Below, piece after piece: positions 11,176 to 22,721 of a DNA stretch of 64,000 nucleotides. The position numbers and the translations under genes were made by a program. The notes below the pieces were generated by a model. It saw only the letters and a list, made by a program, of their open reading frames with translations. It was not told the DNA's origin and searched no databases. The stretch's first letter is position 1, and the number at the start of each line of letters is the position of its first letter. Source of the DNA: Daedaleopsis sinensis (Eukaryota > Basidiomycota > Agaricomycetes > Polyporales > Polyporaceae); NCBI GenBank assembly GCA_033807695.1, contig CM066309.1, positions 1,860,001-1,924,000 of the forward strand, given 5' to 3'.

Positions 11176-12213
11176 TCACGCCTCCGACGTGAGCGTCTTG
11201 ATAAACTCCAAGGCAAGCTTCGGGCTAGATACGACACTGAGCAACAGAGACTACCTGCACATATCGGACGTCACGCACCTATCCGCGGGCTTGACGGGGA
11301 CTTTCTTATCAACGAGCTTGCCGCCCTTCTCGAAGATGAAGTGGCTGCGTTTCGTCTTCCCTCCCTCGCCCGCGCCCAACGCAGTGATCAGCACACGCTT
11401 GGGATCGGACAGGAGCGGGTAGGGGAGCTCTTTCTGTGAACATCAGCCAGTCAGCATCCCCCACGGTACCAGTCCCTGGAATAGCTTATCACTTGCCTTG
11501 GTTTGCCACTTGCTTTGCGCAGCAGGTTTGTCCGCACTCAAGCAGTACACGTCGAAGTTCGACGAGGTGAAGTCCGGATAGCTATCACGGAAACCACATG
11601 CTTGTTGTGTGCAGCCAGCTGTAAGAACAGGCCAGGTGAGCTTCGCACTGCGCTATCTGAGCATTTGGGACTGGACGTACGGGTGTCTGCCTTGGGCACC
11701 AAGAAGAGGACGACGCCCTTCTCAGCGGTGAGAGTAGCTACATCGACATCTTCGTCCTTCTCGTTCTTCAACGTGTACGAAGGCAGCACATCTCCGACGT
11801 CGATCGACCCGAGAACAGGAGCAGCTATACTGCATCATCAGCTCTCCTCTTCTCATCGTCGCGAAGTTCCAACGCGTGAAAACAAACCATCGGCTTTGTC
11901 TTCATCACCCGTAACCTCCTCGCCCTCCGAAGACTTGTCCCCCTTGCTCTGCAGGAGGCCAGTCGCATTAGCACATCTTCATAGCTTACAATAGGACAAG
12001 CAATCCAATAATAAGAGGATTCACCTTCTTGACAGCGGGGACATCCTCGCCGCCCTCGCCGCCATCCACGTCGACGGTCCTCTTCTTCGTCTTCGGAGCG
12101 GCTTTCTTGACAGCCTTCTCCTCCACCGGCTCGCTCTTAGGTTGCGCAGAAATGCGCGAGGACCGCCTAGTGGGCTCAGAAGCCTCCGTGGATGCTTTCG
12201 CGCGAGGTGCCAT
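11176..12213 (-). CDS. DOT5: nuclear PrxQ-type thiol peroxidase (Dot5-like)
   Basis: An atypical 2-Cys peroxiredoxin that reduces hydroperoxides in the nucleus. Six exons on the minus strand, 12025-12213, 11888-11948, 11681-11824, 11497-11618, 11279-11433 and 11176-11224, give 239 residues. The first 85 or so are a basic nuclear tail containing RRSSRI and several KK-rich stretches. The peroxidase domain follows: LPSYTLKNEKDEDV, VVLFLVPKADT, then PGCTQQACGFRD with the peroxidatic Cys near 134 and resolving Cys near 139, the CxxxxC spacing of PrxQ/BCP proteins. Later blocks are LPYPLLSDP and LEFIKTL. The intron after WQTK uses a GC donor (gcaagt) instead of GT; reading through it would break the conserved KKELPYPLLSDP. 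The N-terminal motif resembles that of the Lys/Ala-rich protein at 53510. Confidence 0.93.
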
Positions 12214-12861
12214 GATGCGGGGTGATGGTGGTGCGAGAGAAAGCGAGGTGGTGGGTGCCTGAGCACCGTCCCAGCTCTGGCACCCAGAATGTTGATTATG
12301 TACATACCGGCCATGGTTAGCGTGCTTCGCCGCGCGTTTTTTCGGGTTCAGGCAGGGGTCAGGCGAGACATGTGCTCAAGCCTGGCACATGTAGTGAATG
12401 GCTTCCGTTGTTGTGGCGAGCTAGGTGATAGTCGGTGTTCTCATGGTGGGAGAGGGTGGCAGAGATGGGATCCAGTCCCAGGCGCGACCGTAGTATTCGT
12501 AGACATACGATCACGGCTCCTCCTATGCTTCAGAGAGAGTTGGATAGGAATATCGAGGACATATGTGTTGCGGTTCATGATAGCAAGCTGTATAATAACA
12601 ACTACAACCTGCACTGTAGCTGCCAACGGCAGAAAATAATGTATCTAAGGTAAATCAATCAAAGCTTCACTAGAAGAGACATGATGGTGCGTATGCAAGA
12701 GCATCTGAAGAGTGGAATGCTGAGAGATTGCTACTAGTGACTAGTCCATGAACATCCAAGTCTGCATGGGCACCCCGCTCGTAGACTAATATGAATACTA
12801 CTACCTCCTACACAGGTTAGGTTTTTGAATATACGGCAAACGTGGACGGGTCTGCTCACCA
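12214..12861. other. intergenic, no gene seen
   Basis: This holds the upstream region of the peroxiredoxin gene and the 3' flank of the LRR gene. Frames at 12289-12653 have no family resemblance and no matching splice pattern. Confidence 0.5.
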
Positions 12862-15800
12862 TCACGGATTTGGTTCGTCTGATTCCTGTATAGAACTTTC
12901 GGACGCTCTCCTAGCTAGTGATAGTGGCTTAGGCGTAGAGGGCGAGATGGGGCTTGACACCATGGTGCCAGGAAGACTGTTGGTCCTCTCTATAGGTGAC
13001 GCTCCGTTCTGGCTGCTCTGGCTGCCCTGACTATCAATCGATAGGGTCGAGGAGGAAGAGCGGGTACGCCGAATGTACGGCCTGGGCGAAGGCTTCTTTA
13101 GCTCTTGGGGTGATGGTGGGGGAGGTTCCAGAGGAATTCCACTCTCCGCGCCGTACTCGTCCACCATCCGAGGAGGAGGCCGTTCGACCATTGCTTCCAG
13201 CAACTTTTCACGATGATGAGCTGTTGGCTGCCGAAACGACACAATTGTACAGGATGCGCGCACCTCTTTCCGTAGCTCCTCGCCGTCGTACTCCCCTTCC
13301 ATTTCTTCTGTCGTGAGTAATACGGCGCCCTTCCTGAAGACCTCGCCCTCCTCTTCGACCAACATCCGAGACCTAACAGAAACGTCAACATCATATGGTA
13401 GATAGGTATCCTGACAAGGCACTCACAGGTCTGTAGGAGACACCAAGTCTTCTGCCTCTGACGATATGGCGGGGCCTTCGCCGTCCTCATCATCAGACTC
13501 CGAAATCAAGAAGGTGGGGCTGAGAATGCTCTCGACAGGTTCGGGCTCCGGTTCTGCGCGACCCTTTCCTTTGTCGACGCGCGGCGTGAGCGGTTCGTCG
13601 TCTTCAGAAAGTTCTTCCTCTTGGGGATCCGTTGTACTGACTTCCGGCGAATGATTGATGTGACCGTTGCCCCCAGCTACCCCGGTCTCGAGCCCCAACC
13701 CTTGAAGTTTCAACCCTTCGGGCTTTTGCTCAAGTCGGCCCAGAAGCGCCATCAAGTCGTCGTTGAGAGCGAGCAGGACTTCCAGGCGAGCCGGGTCAGC
13801 CGTCCTCTCTATCGTAGAGACAATCGACTTCATCATCTCGCGTGTCGACTCGATGAGTTCCGCATCGAGGCTGGGGGTAGGCGACGCAGGCGTTGACGAA
13901 GGCGAGCTTGGCAGCGAGCGCGAGGACAGTTCCTCCAGCTGGCTCTTGCGAGCACGAGCCTGAGATACGAGGTCGAATTCGGTCTGTTCCGCAGGGGTCC
14001 ATATGTTAGTTGAGGCTGGAGAATGAGGAGACGGAACGTCAATTTGCTCATCAACCTTTTTCTTGTCGTCCTGGCGTATGGATTTTGCCAGCTCGCTCTG
14101 CTCAAGCATACCCCAAACGCCCTTAGCCTCGCCCCTTCCGCCCGATCCAGCATGAGAGGCTCTCTCAGCCTCTTCCGTGTTCCGAACGCAAGACTCGAGA
14201 ATATCGCGACACATCCTGGTGTTATACTAAGGAACTTCAGCTCGTTTATGCACAGAGCCTCGCACGCACCTGGCCATTTCCTCATCACTGGGAGGGATGT
14301 TGAGATCCAGACAACGCATAACGTGGTTCGCCTTGAGCCCCGAGCTTAACGCCATCACGCCAGCAAGGTCAAGGTTGTTCATCGTGAGATCCAGATGTAG
14401 TAAGGAGGATGACTCTGGAAGGAACTCAGCGAGAGCAATGGCGCCTGCGGAAGTCATGGAAGTGGTCGACAAGAATAATCGTTTCAGGGCGTTGTTGAGT
14501 GTGAATGCCGTCCTTAACGATTGAATCTGTGTGGCCGGTCGGTATCTACCCCTACGTGTAATGAGAAATAACCATACGTACTCCTTCTAGACCGGGGCCG
14601 CAACAGGGGTTCTTGCTCAGGTCGAGAGTCTCCAGACAGGAGTTGTATTTCTGTAAAAGGTGATGCGAAGTGAGTAGATGGCGTCTGACGAATCGTGCTC
14701 GCACCCACCAAGGCTTCAGCAATCGCAGTCAGTCCCATCACATCGAGTTTATTCTCACTCAGGTTAAGCACCTTGAGTGTCCTGTTGCGCTTCAGAACCT
14801 GAGCAATGTACGTGATACCGGTCCGGATATCGTTGCCCTTCAAGTCGAGCGTTTGCAGCGCGCCAAGCCGCGGTAGAGTGTCCAAAGCACGGACTTGCTC
14901 CAGGAGTGCGACGCTAGGTCCATGTTTCAGGGGAGCTTCTGATCCTCGAGTGGCACCATTCGGGTGAGTAGGAGGAGGAGGAACCGGATGACGAGCTATC
15001 ACGCCTCCTTGGGCTGAAGAGGCAATGATGGGTATTGGCTTTCCGGAAGGTGATAAGGGGTTCGTGTGACCTGGGGTAGGTGCCCCCGTCGGGCCGCGTC
15101 GGGAGCGAGGTATATAAGGGGTGTATGTTGTCTGTGGAGTAGCTAACGGGTGTCGGGGTGGCGGGAGAATCGGACCTGCCTTTGGCGGAGGAGTGGTCGT
15201 ACCATTCGTACCATTCATAACCGGAAGGGTACGCGAAGCGGAGATGGGTGTCGGGGGAGGCGAGTTAAACGAAGATATACTAGATGTGATGCTCGACGGC
15301 GACGGCGGTACCGATCCGTCGTTCATGGAAGGGAAGCGGTCGGGGTAATCCTTGATCATTAGAGCGATAGCGACAGCACCAGTTGCACTGATACGATTAT
15401 GGCGTAGGGAGATATTGCGCAGTGAAGACTTCCGTACAGCATGCGCTACGGGGAATGAGGACAAGTCGGGCGGGAGGTGTGAACAAACACTCACCCAGCG
15501 CATCAAGTGCTTGCGGTTTGAGCGAGCAGTCGTCCAACCGTAATGACACCAGTCCAGGAGTCGGAGCTTCAGGAAGTGACACTGCAATGTATTCGATTGC
15601 CTTCTTGTCGAGCGCGTTCTGGGATAAGTCCAGGAACTGTAATCCTCTAGCTTTCGATAGATAGGCCCCAATAACACGAAAGGCAGGCCCTTTCATGCGC
15701 CTATTGGAGGCTACCGATAGAAAGGTGAGGGTATTGGGGATGAGCAAGGAATGCAGAATAGGTTTCAAGGTCTGTAGGTCAAGTTAGCCTTTGGAACACG

Positions 15801-16567
15801 CCGCGCGAACAGTGTCCAACTTACATGCTCATCGAGATCGCACTCCTTGAATACCAGCTTGCGGAGACCCCATTCAATCGTGAACACGTCAGACAAGACC
15901 GATGCGATTCCGAAGGTGAGTTGTATTCCGGATAGGTCGACCGTTCTTGGATGCGCACCACCTCCACGCTAGAACCGCGTTACAATCCATCAGCACGACA
16001 GGTATACTAGCAGCAACACCAACAGGCGACATCACGATTTGAAGACCGGCTCCCGTAGGTGATGGTATACAAGATGATTGCGCCTGATGCTTGGGTCGCT
16101 GTACAATACTGCAGACATACCTTGAACGCAGTGGATATAGCGGGGTCTGGTGCCTCTTCCCGACCAATACAGCACTCCCGATAGAATGCCTCAACCTTGT
16201 CCATACTCCACCAGTCATCGTCCGCGCATGAGTTAATCGAGACACTATTGCCGCGGACAACACGCCTCCTGCGTTCGAGCTCCCGTTCCTCGATAGACCT
16301 CTTCTCCTCCTTCAGGCTTGGCGTCGATGGTGGATTCGCCGCCATGATAGGATAGACAGTAGTCATCTCCGGAAGGATAAAATGTGCCCGTTTGAGCGTG
16401 CTGGCCTCATCGTCGGTAGAGGTGAGTTGTTGGTTCTGAGTAGGCAGTAGCTTGGATAGTCGTGCGAGCGAGAAGAACGACTGTTGAGGGGGAGGAGGAC
16501 GCTTCAAGATTGATTTACCCGGCGTGGGGATAGTCACTGCGGACGAGGAGGCAGAGGGTGACAGCAT
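12862..16567 (-). CDS. leucine-rich-repeat protein, PPP1R37-like
   Basis: Probably a regulatory or targeting subunit of protein phosphatase 1. Nine exons on the minus strand: 16121-16567, 15825-15968, 15495-15771, 14709-15445, 14582-14650, 14270-14526, 13427-14215, 13264-13372 and 12862-13203, giving 1056 residues. Near the N-terminus are KSILK and KRAHFILPE, a degenerate RVxF-type docking site (Ala in place of Val/Ile). RVxF sites are also present in vertebrate PPP1R37. WWSMDKVEAFYRECC matches the helix before the repeats in that family. Leucine-rich repeats of the RI type follow (VDLSGIQLTFGIASVL, LQFLDLSQNALDKKAIEYI, LRNISLRHNRISATGAVAI, LLHLDLTMNNLDLAGVMAL). They are interrupted by a Pro/Ser-rich insert of about 140 residues. 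The C-terminal 400 residues are acidic and Ser/Pro-rich. The intron at 13204-13263 is 60 bases with no stop, so it might be retained, adding 20 residues. Confidence 0.85.
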
Positions 16568-17510
16568 TGCTGCATGTCAGTCGGATGAGGAGGAGAGGAG
16601 TAGCACGACCAACGGAACGATCTTACTAGCTGCCTAATTGAAGTCTCTCTTTGGAGTCAATACAAAGTTACTTATCTCGGCCCCTCATCAACATTCTACC
16701 GACGTTAACATTACTACCTATTACTACCGCTTAAGAAGGAAACTTCACGTGGCCGTCGGGGGCAGCCGATCCAGGCACAATGTGACTTGGTGTGATCCGC
16801 ACCGTGACGGAACTTCAACTTACTTACATAGGTGCCCCGCACATTGGCATCCTCAAGCTCACGCTCGCACATGCTCATCAACATTCGGAATCCTATGTAC
16901 ATGTATCTCTTCCCGATTGCTACTCAACTCCATTCGATCTGCAGCCTTGTAATACTCCGAGCCGCAACTGGTATACCTAGTGAGTAGTTACGTACTGCCT
17001 TCGGAACTGTTGGGGCGCAACGGCACCTTTCCATCACTGATCATGACAATGGATGGCAGGCTTCAATATTGCCAGCCTCTGCCTTGGACTCGGACTTGGA
17101 AGGCGTCTTATGGATCGACGACGGGCGTGGAAACCGATCCCAATGTACAGGATTGAAGCCACGCTGTCTGGCATGTCAAATGAAATAAATTTCGACATGA
17201 CAATAATGCGCCTCGAGCCACCTCGGGCGCAAAACCTTGCCTGTTGTGTCACAAAGAGGAACTCAGCATGATATCGCAAAGCATCGCGCCTCAAGGCCTC
17301 AAGGGCTAGGCGGAATCAGTCCGCGATTACCGAGAGAACCTCACAGCACCCCAGTATGAGCGGCCCTTTGCGCTCAGCTCGTGCTTCTCGGCCATACAGC
17401 ATTATTATTTGTTTTTTCAAGGATTATTGAAATCTAGATGGAACTGCCACGAACATGAGAGGAAAGGTGGATAATATACAAGCATACTTTTCGGTGTAAT
17501 GGAGTGTTCC
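16568..17510. other. intergenic, no gene seen
   Basis: This is the upstream region of the LRR gene plus the 3' flank of the GST gene. A ggcctcaaggcctcaa-like run occurs near 17288-17305, matching one near 5255. No exon chain is visible. Confidence 0.45.
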
Positions 17511-18402
17511 TCAACATACGTCCATGTACTCTCTGCAACGGGCGTACAGTCGTGCCCATCGGCCGCCGTTCCATTCACGAATCCTCGCCCAGCAGTCGTG
17601 CGGGGAAACCTTCTCAACCCAGATACTAGGAAGGGTATCAGCTTGGGTCTTCTACACATATGAAACACCAGTCACTCACAGGACTGAGCACAATGCGAAG
17701 TCGGCATAGGTCACCTCACGGCCCATGGTGACAACGCCGTCGCCGCCGAACGAGTTCTTGTCCAGTATGCCAGCTAGATGATTGAATTGCTCCTTAACCG
17801 CGGCCCAAGCCTGCTCACGCTGAGGGCCGACAGGACCACCAGGAGGCGGTGTGGGCACAGCTGGATGTCTGAAGTGGGCCTGGCTACGCTCGGGAAGGCG
17901 TTGATGTGTGAGGGGGACGAGGATGGGCAGGAGTGGTTTCACGAAGATGTCCTGGACGTAGAAGACGAAGAGGGCCTGGAGGGCGCGAGAGCCCTCGGGG
18001 AATATAGGGCGGGCAGGGTATGTGGCCTCAAGGTAGTCGGCAATGATGTCGGCGTCGGAGAGGACTATAGGTGCGTTTCTCGAGCGGAAAGGATCGACGA
18101 TGACAGGTAGCGAGTAGACCGGACGACCGTCAGGCTTGTACGTCGGCCGAGCCCCGAGCGCAAGGAGCGTCGCTTCAACGTCCGAAAATTCTATCCACAC
18201 AGTGCGGTATGGGAGCCGTTTGTAGTTTAGAATGAACCTGAGATCCCGTGAAACCCTGGCAGAAAAATATCAGAATGTTATATACGCACCTTACACGCCA
18301 AATATTGGGTGCCCATGGTTGCGGTATTGTCGAGCGTATGTCGTAGAGAGTGATTGAGGAGGAAGACATGTCGGGATGGGGGTAGCCCTGTTTAGTGCTC
18401 AT
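17511..18402 (-). CDS. glutathione S-transferase, fungal etherase-related (FuA) class
   Basis: A cytosolic glutathione transferase of the group found in wood-decay basidiomycetes, likely acting on plant or wood-derived electrophiles. Three exons on the minus strand, 18290-18402, 17680-18237 and 17511-17625, give 261 residues. The thioredoxin-like N-terminal domain is read as ITLYDIRSTIPQPWAPNIW and RFILNYKRLPYRTVWIEFSD, then a second-half motif YSLPVIVDP and SDADIIADYLEATYP, typical of the glutathione-binding site. An all-helical C-terminal domain follows, with TYADFALCSVL. Two ATGs are possible, at 18402 or at 18369 (MSSSSITLYD); the later start would give a length closer to family members. 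Substrate cannot be read from the sequence. The subclass is from memory of FuA-type sequences. Confidence 0.9.
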
Positions 18403-21100
18403 CTTCTTATTGCGAGGAAACAGGCTCCGGGCGCAGCCGCGCTGGCGTGAATAGCGCGGTGACAAGAAAGTATCTGATGAGCGGCGCAAGAATTCTCCTC
18501 CGAAGAGGTGCTGATGTGGTCCGAAATATCAGCTTCGGCAGGCGGGAGTCCACGCTCCGGAATATATTTTACGTTTCACGGGAGGGGGCCTAAAATGGCA
18601 TCCCTGGTACATCGGTTGCCACAAGATCTTCCCATTCAGCACCTAGACTGATATTTCAGTATACGGCTCCGGATAGAAGATTAGATTTTGACTCATGAGC
18701 TCGAGGGTACTCTAGCTGGACAGCCTTGGATCAGGTAGATGGCTCGAGGCATGCAGTTTGGATGGAGTTTGACAGCCGCTGTAGACTTCGCGATGTCGCC
18801 CAGGCCATGTTACAGGATGCTTACCTTGATTCCCATACAAAGGGGGCCTTCCTATAATGCTCAGGAAGAAGAAACTCGAGAAAGTCAACTGTTGAGGCCA
18901 TGGATGAGAATGGTTAAGCGGCAACACGTCAACACAGCTTCTGCCGCTTTAGGGACGCAGGTGCGTCACGCTTTCCCACGTGTCATACTATCGCGTACTG
19001 CCTCACACAGGATGACTTTCTAGATAGGTATCCTTCAGAACCGTTACACAAAGCAAGTGTCTCTGTTAATATCCTACTGACTTCATCCATAGCCTTTCAT
19101 GGCGGTCCAGGTATTTAGCGCAAGAAAGTGGCGGTTCCACAGCCTGGTGACGGCCGAACACACAACGACCGATCTCTGCGGGGCACGGAAGACGAAACTG
19201 AGCACGCTTCGCAGTGCTTATTGCCGTTGTAAAGGACGCATCTCCCTGACCTTATGCGCAATAACGTACTATTCTAGAAGCAAGAAAAGCCGGATATCGG
19301 AGCAGAAATGGAAGACGACCTGCCACTGCATCCTACACGGTCTCAATCGGTTCTCATGAGGATGAAGAAGATATCTACGATCAATGCTATTTGGTCGGAT
19401 CTCCGAGACGTCCGTCTCCGCGACTTACGAAAGTTCCACGCTACTCACGCATTCGCAGTCATCAACTTCTCTAGAGGGGTGAAGGTGCTCCATTTTCAGA
19501 ACCTCCGGGCTGCTATTTCATCATATTCTTGTCCAGGTTGTCCTCCAGATACTGGACTCCGACTACGTGGCGTATGAGTCATAGTCCGGACTCTCCACAC
19601 CTCCATCTGCCGAGACTCAATCGGCGAGCACGCCCGCGGCGGCGCATAGCCTGTCCAGGCTCCTCAAGGCACCTATCACCGGTCGAGATGCAAGCATGGG
19701 CGCTGTTAGCGTCCATACTACGTACATCTACAGGTGCCGTTACCCGCGAGTCTATAGCTCCTCCTCGGAGATCACCTTGACAGCTGACGATGTCGACTTC
19801 TATCTATCCCGGGAGAGTCGTACACCTCCTCGAGGCTAACATAGAACGATGTCTACCTACTAGACTACTTCTGAATGTCTCAGACGACAGTTGTCTCTGC
19901 CGTACAGCAGCCTCAAGTCAGGTGCGTCCCTCAGGAAACATTTACCGCGTCAATCTGACCGGGCGTACTCATCTCCGTCCGCTATCATATTCACCGTATG
20001 CCTTGAGGCATGTTGGGCCGTTGGGTCGACACGAGCCCCTTGATCTGTTCGTCGTCAAGCACAGATGTCATATGACGAACGTTGAGGCTTTTCGAACAAG
20101 AGCAGGCACGCGACGTGTAGCATCTAGTAGTGAAGCTGAAACCTCCTTCGACTCTGGCGCTATATAGGTGATGACCATGCGGTCGAGAGTCCGGAGTGGA
20201 AGCAATACCAACGGTCAATTACGTCCATGTGGTGCGCCATGAGAGTGGACTACCCTGACCATCGTTCTCTACGTCTCCAAACGGCCACCAGGTGCTACCT
20301 ATAGCCACGAGGAGGTACGTATGCAGCGTCTCCAAAGCGCCATGCCGTGACAAGGTTTCCTGACTGCGCGCGTCACTCTTCTCAATTCACAGAACCAGCG
20401 ATAGTGACTCCCTCGTCACTACCTTGCGATATCGATGGTCTAGCTCAAACGGTCCCACACGGCATGCCACGACACGAATATTGTCAACTTCGAAGCTGTC
20501 TGGTTCAACACACGTATCCATATGTACGTCTCTTCGCGTATGTAGATATTTTCAGCCCCGTTGTTGTCAACTGATTTGGCGCAATTGATTAGTTCATGGT
20601 GCAATCTTCCATCGCTCAGCATATCGTCCATGTCAGTGAGTCCATGTGATCTTGCGCTTCTCCTTTTAAGGTTCTTTTCCTTACAATATAGGATATCAGA
20701 GTTTCACCGATGTACCCAATAGCCCCGACAGTTCGACCACGCAAACCACAATCCTCCGATCATCTGTCGGCTCTTGAACACTACTACTATCGCCGCACCT
20801 GTGCCACGAAACGTTGTCGGAGAGCGAGCCGTGTGCGAACATAGCCGTCTCGGTATGTGGCACCATATCGCCAAGTACCCTGATGCCATTCACAGTTATG
20901 GCACGCGGTTCGGTTCTCAACACAACCTTCCCCGTAGATCGCAGTCGTAGTAAAAATGTGCTACGACCCTCAGAATTGACATACTACTCACATCCCCGAC
21001 TTCCTCGCGAGTACTGCGGCTGTTATCTAGCAGACACTGATGAATGAGGGAATCAGTGTGGCCGCCGCTTGACTCCGAATTCCACTTAGTCACTGTGGAA
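18403..21100. other. gene-poor stretch with possible decayed coding fragments
   Basis: Over 2.6 kb no gene can be assembled. Some pieces look partly coding: a plus-strand frame around 19570-19850 runs open for about 90 codons after VVLQILDSDYVAYES but is out of phase with it across a TAG, and a minus-strand stretch near 18870 reads DFLEFLLPEHYRKAPFVWES before a possible donor. None links to a recognisable family or to a neighbouring exon. I read it as either a heavily intron-split unknown gene or relics. Confidence 0.4.
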
Positions 21101-22260
21101 TCCATGGGGTGTGGTAGTACTAGTAACTAGTAACTTCTCCAGCGACTCTAGCATGGCATAGTGGCATACATCATTGATTAGATATGTTGCAAGTCTACCT
21201 ATCTAGCAAGTCTATAATACAAGGATCCTATAGGTAGTTGTACTAATTCGTTCGTAGTAATGTAGTAGTCAAGGTCATATAGAGGACTACTACTTACTAC
21301 TAGTACTACATGGTACTAACGGCAAGAACTTGACTACAAAGCCACTAGATTACTAGTAAGTAAGTACTAGTAAGTACTTAAACTTACTGGGGATCAGTAA
21401 GTAAACTACATATATTGATATTTAATCTATAAAGAATGGGACGTGGGGGCGTTTACGCCACGTGGTGCCATGTGGCTGCCATGTGGGTACTGCCGAGCCT
21501 GCGAGGCCCTGTTTGGCGCGCCGAGCTTGCGAGGCCCTCTGCCCGACTGTCTTTGCCGAGCTTGCGAGGCACCCTCGGGCGAGGACTTTGACTGTCTCTC
21601 GCCGAGCTTGCGAGGCGAATCCTGCCGTCGGGCTCACTCAGGGGTTTAATAACAAATCTCTGTAGTATGGGTATAATAGCATACATTTTGAATAATCAAA
21701 AAATGTAGTATAAAGTTAGTAATAGGTGGGTAAGTAGTATAAGCATTAACTCCAGTCATGTTACACCACAGGCAATCCTCGGTGCCTCACGGGCACGGGC
21801 CCAGGTAAGAGTACTCAGTACTAGGTCCACATACCTCACGGGCACAGGTACATTAAGAGCACAAACATGCCGGGATAAGTATAGAATCCGATAACTCACT
21901 ATAAGATGAGGGTACCTGACGGGCCAAGTTCACTCAGTTAGGAACGGGTTGCACACAATACTATAATGACAAGTCACTGTTCGCAACGTCACTAATTAAC
22001 GGGTTCAAATACTCAAAGCTATTCAAGTTGTCAGAGCCATAGCCTATGATCATGCAAATTCGACCAGTACTAAAACAATCACTTGAAATGCTCATGTATA
22101 AAATCCGAGTTTATGCACACTCTGGCTACATTGAATAATAATTATATCTGGAGGCGAAGCCTTCGTGCACGCTCCTCATGTTTGGACAATGAGCCGAAGG
22201 CGAAACTTCGAGTGGCAAAGCCACGGGTCGTAAACTAGTGATGGAGCGGCCGGTGATTAT
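21100..22260. repeat. AT-rich and short-repeat island
   Basis: From about 21110 to 21430 the DNA is rich in TAGTACTA / TTACTAGTAAG words, mutually inverted and able to fold. At 21491-21616 the 16-base unit GCCGAGCYTGCGAGGC occurs four times with irregular spacing (28, 35 and 46 bases). From about 21780 to 21920 there are degenerate copies of cctcacgggcacaggt. Further on, gaggcgaagccttcg and ccgaaggcgaaacttcg occur near 22150-22215. Composition differs sharply from the coding DNA around it. It is probably a nest of decayed non-autonomous elements; I found no transposase frame, LTR pair or clear target duplication. Confidence 0.6.
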
Positions 22261-22721
22261 ATTATCATTACAATATCCGCCCGACGCCGACGGATGCGCC
22301 CGACAAGATACCCTTGCAACGTCATCGACCATGTCCTGCTCAGTGCTCCCCTGGTGCTCCCCGCCTCTGAGTTTAACTTTGTTGTCGGAGCTATCGTTCG
22401 GCCCAACTACTCACGCAGACTCGCGCGCACGAGTAGGTAGAGGTCGGTAGGCGAGACGGATTGGTGATGTCGCGCGGCCCGCTGACACAAGAATGGTTGA
22501 TAGCGGTCACTTCAAAGTTCGAACTTCGGACGTCCTTACATATCCTCACATGTAAAACTCGAGTCTCGAACTTTGATCTTCTTTGCACCCCAATTCACTC
22601 TCTGTCTTCATTCTCTTCTTGGACACCTCGCTAGCCTTGTCATTGTCGTCGAATAATCCCGTCTTTTCCTCGCACTCTTCCTTGGTGGACGCCGGCCCTA
22701 CAACCTGTTTACTCGCCGTCA

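Noticed and set aside
21491..21616. CRISPR-like array
   Set aside because: Repeats are only 16 bases with irregular spacers in a eukaryotic context and no cas-like genes.
21100..22260. LTR retrotransposon
   Set aside because: I looked for direct terminal repeats, a primer-binding site and gag-pol motifs and found none.
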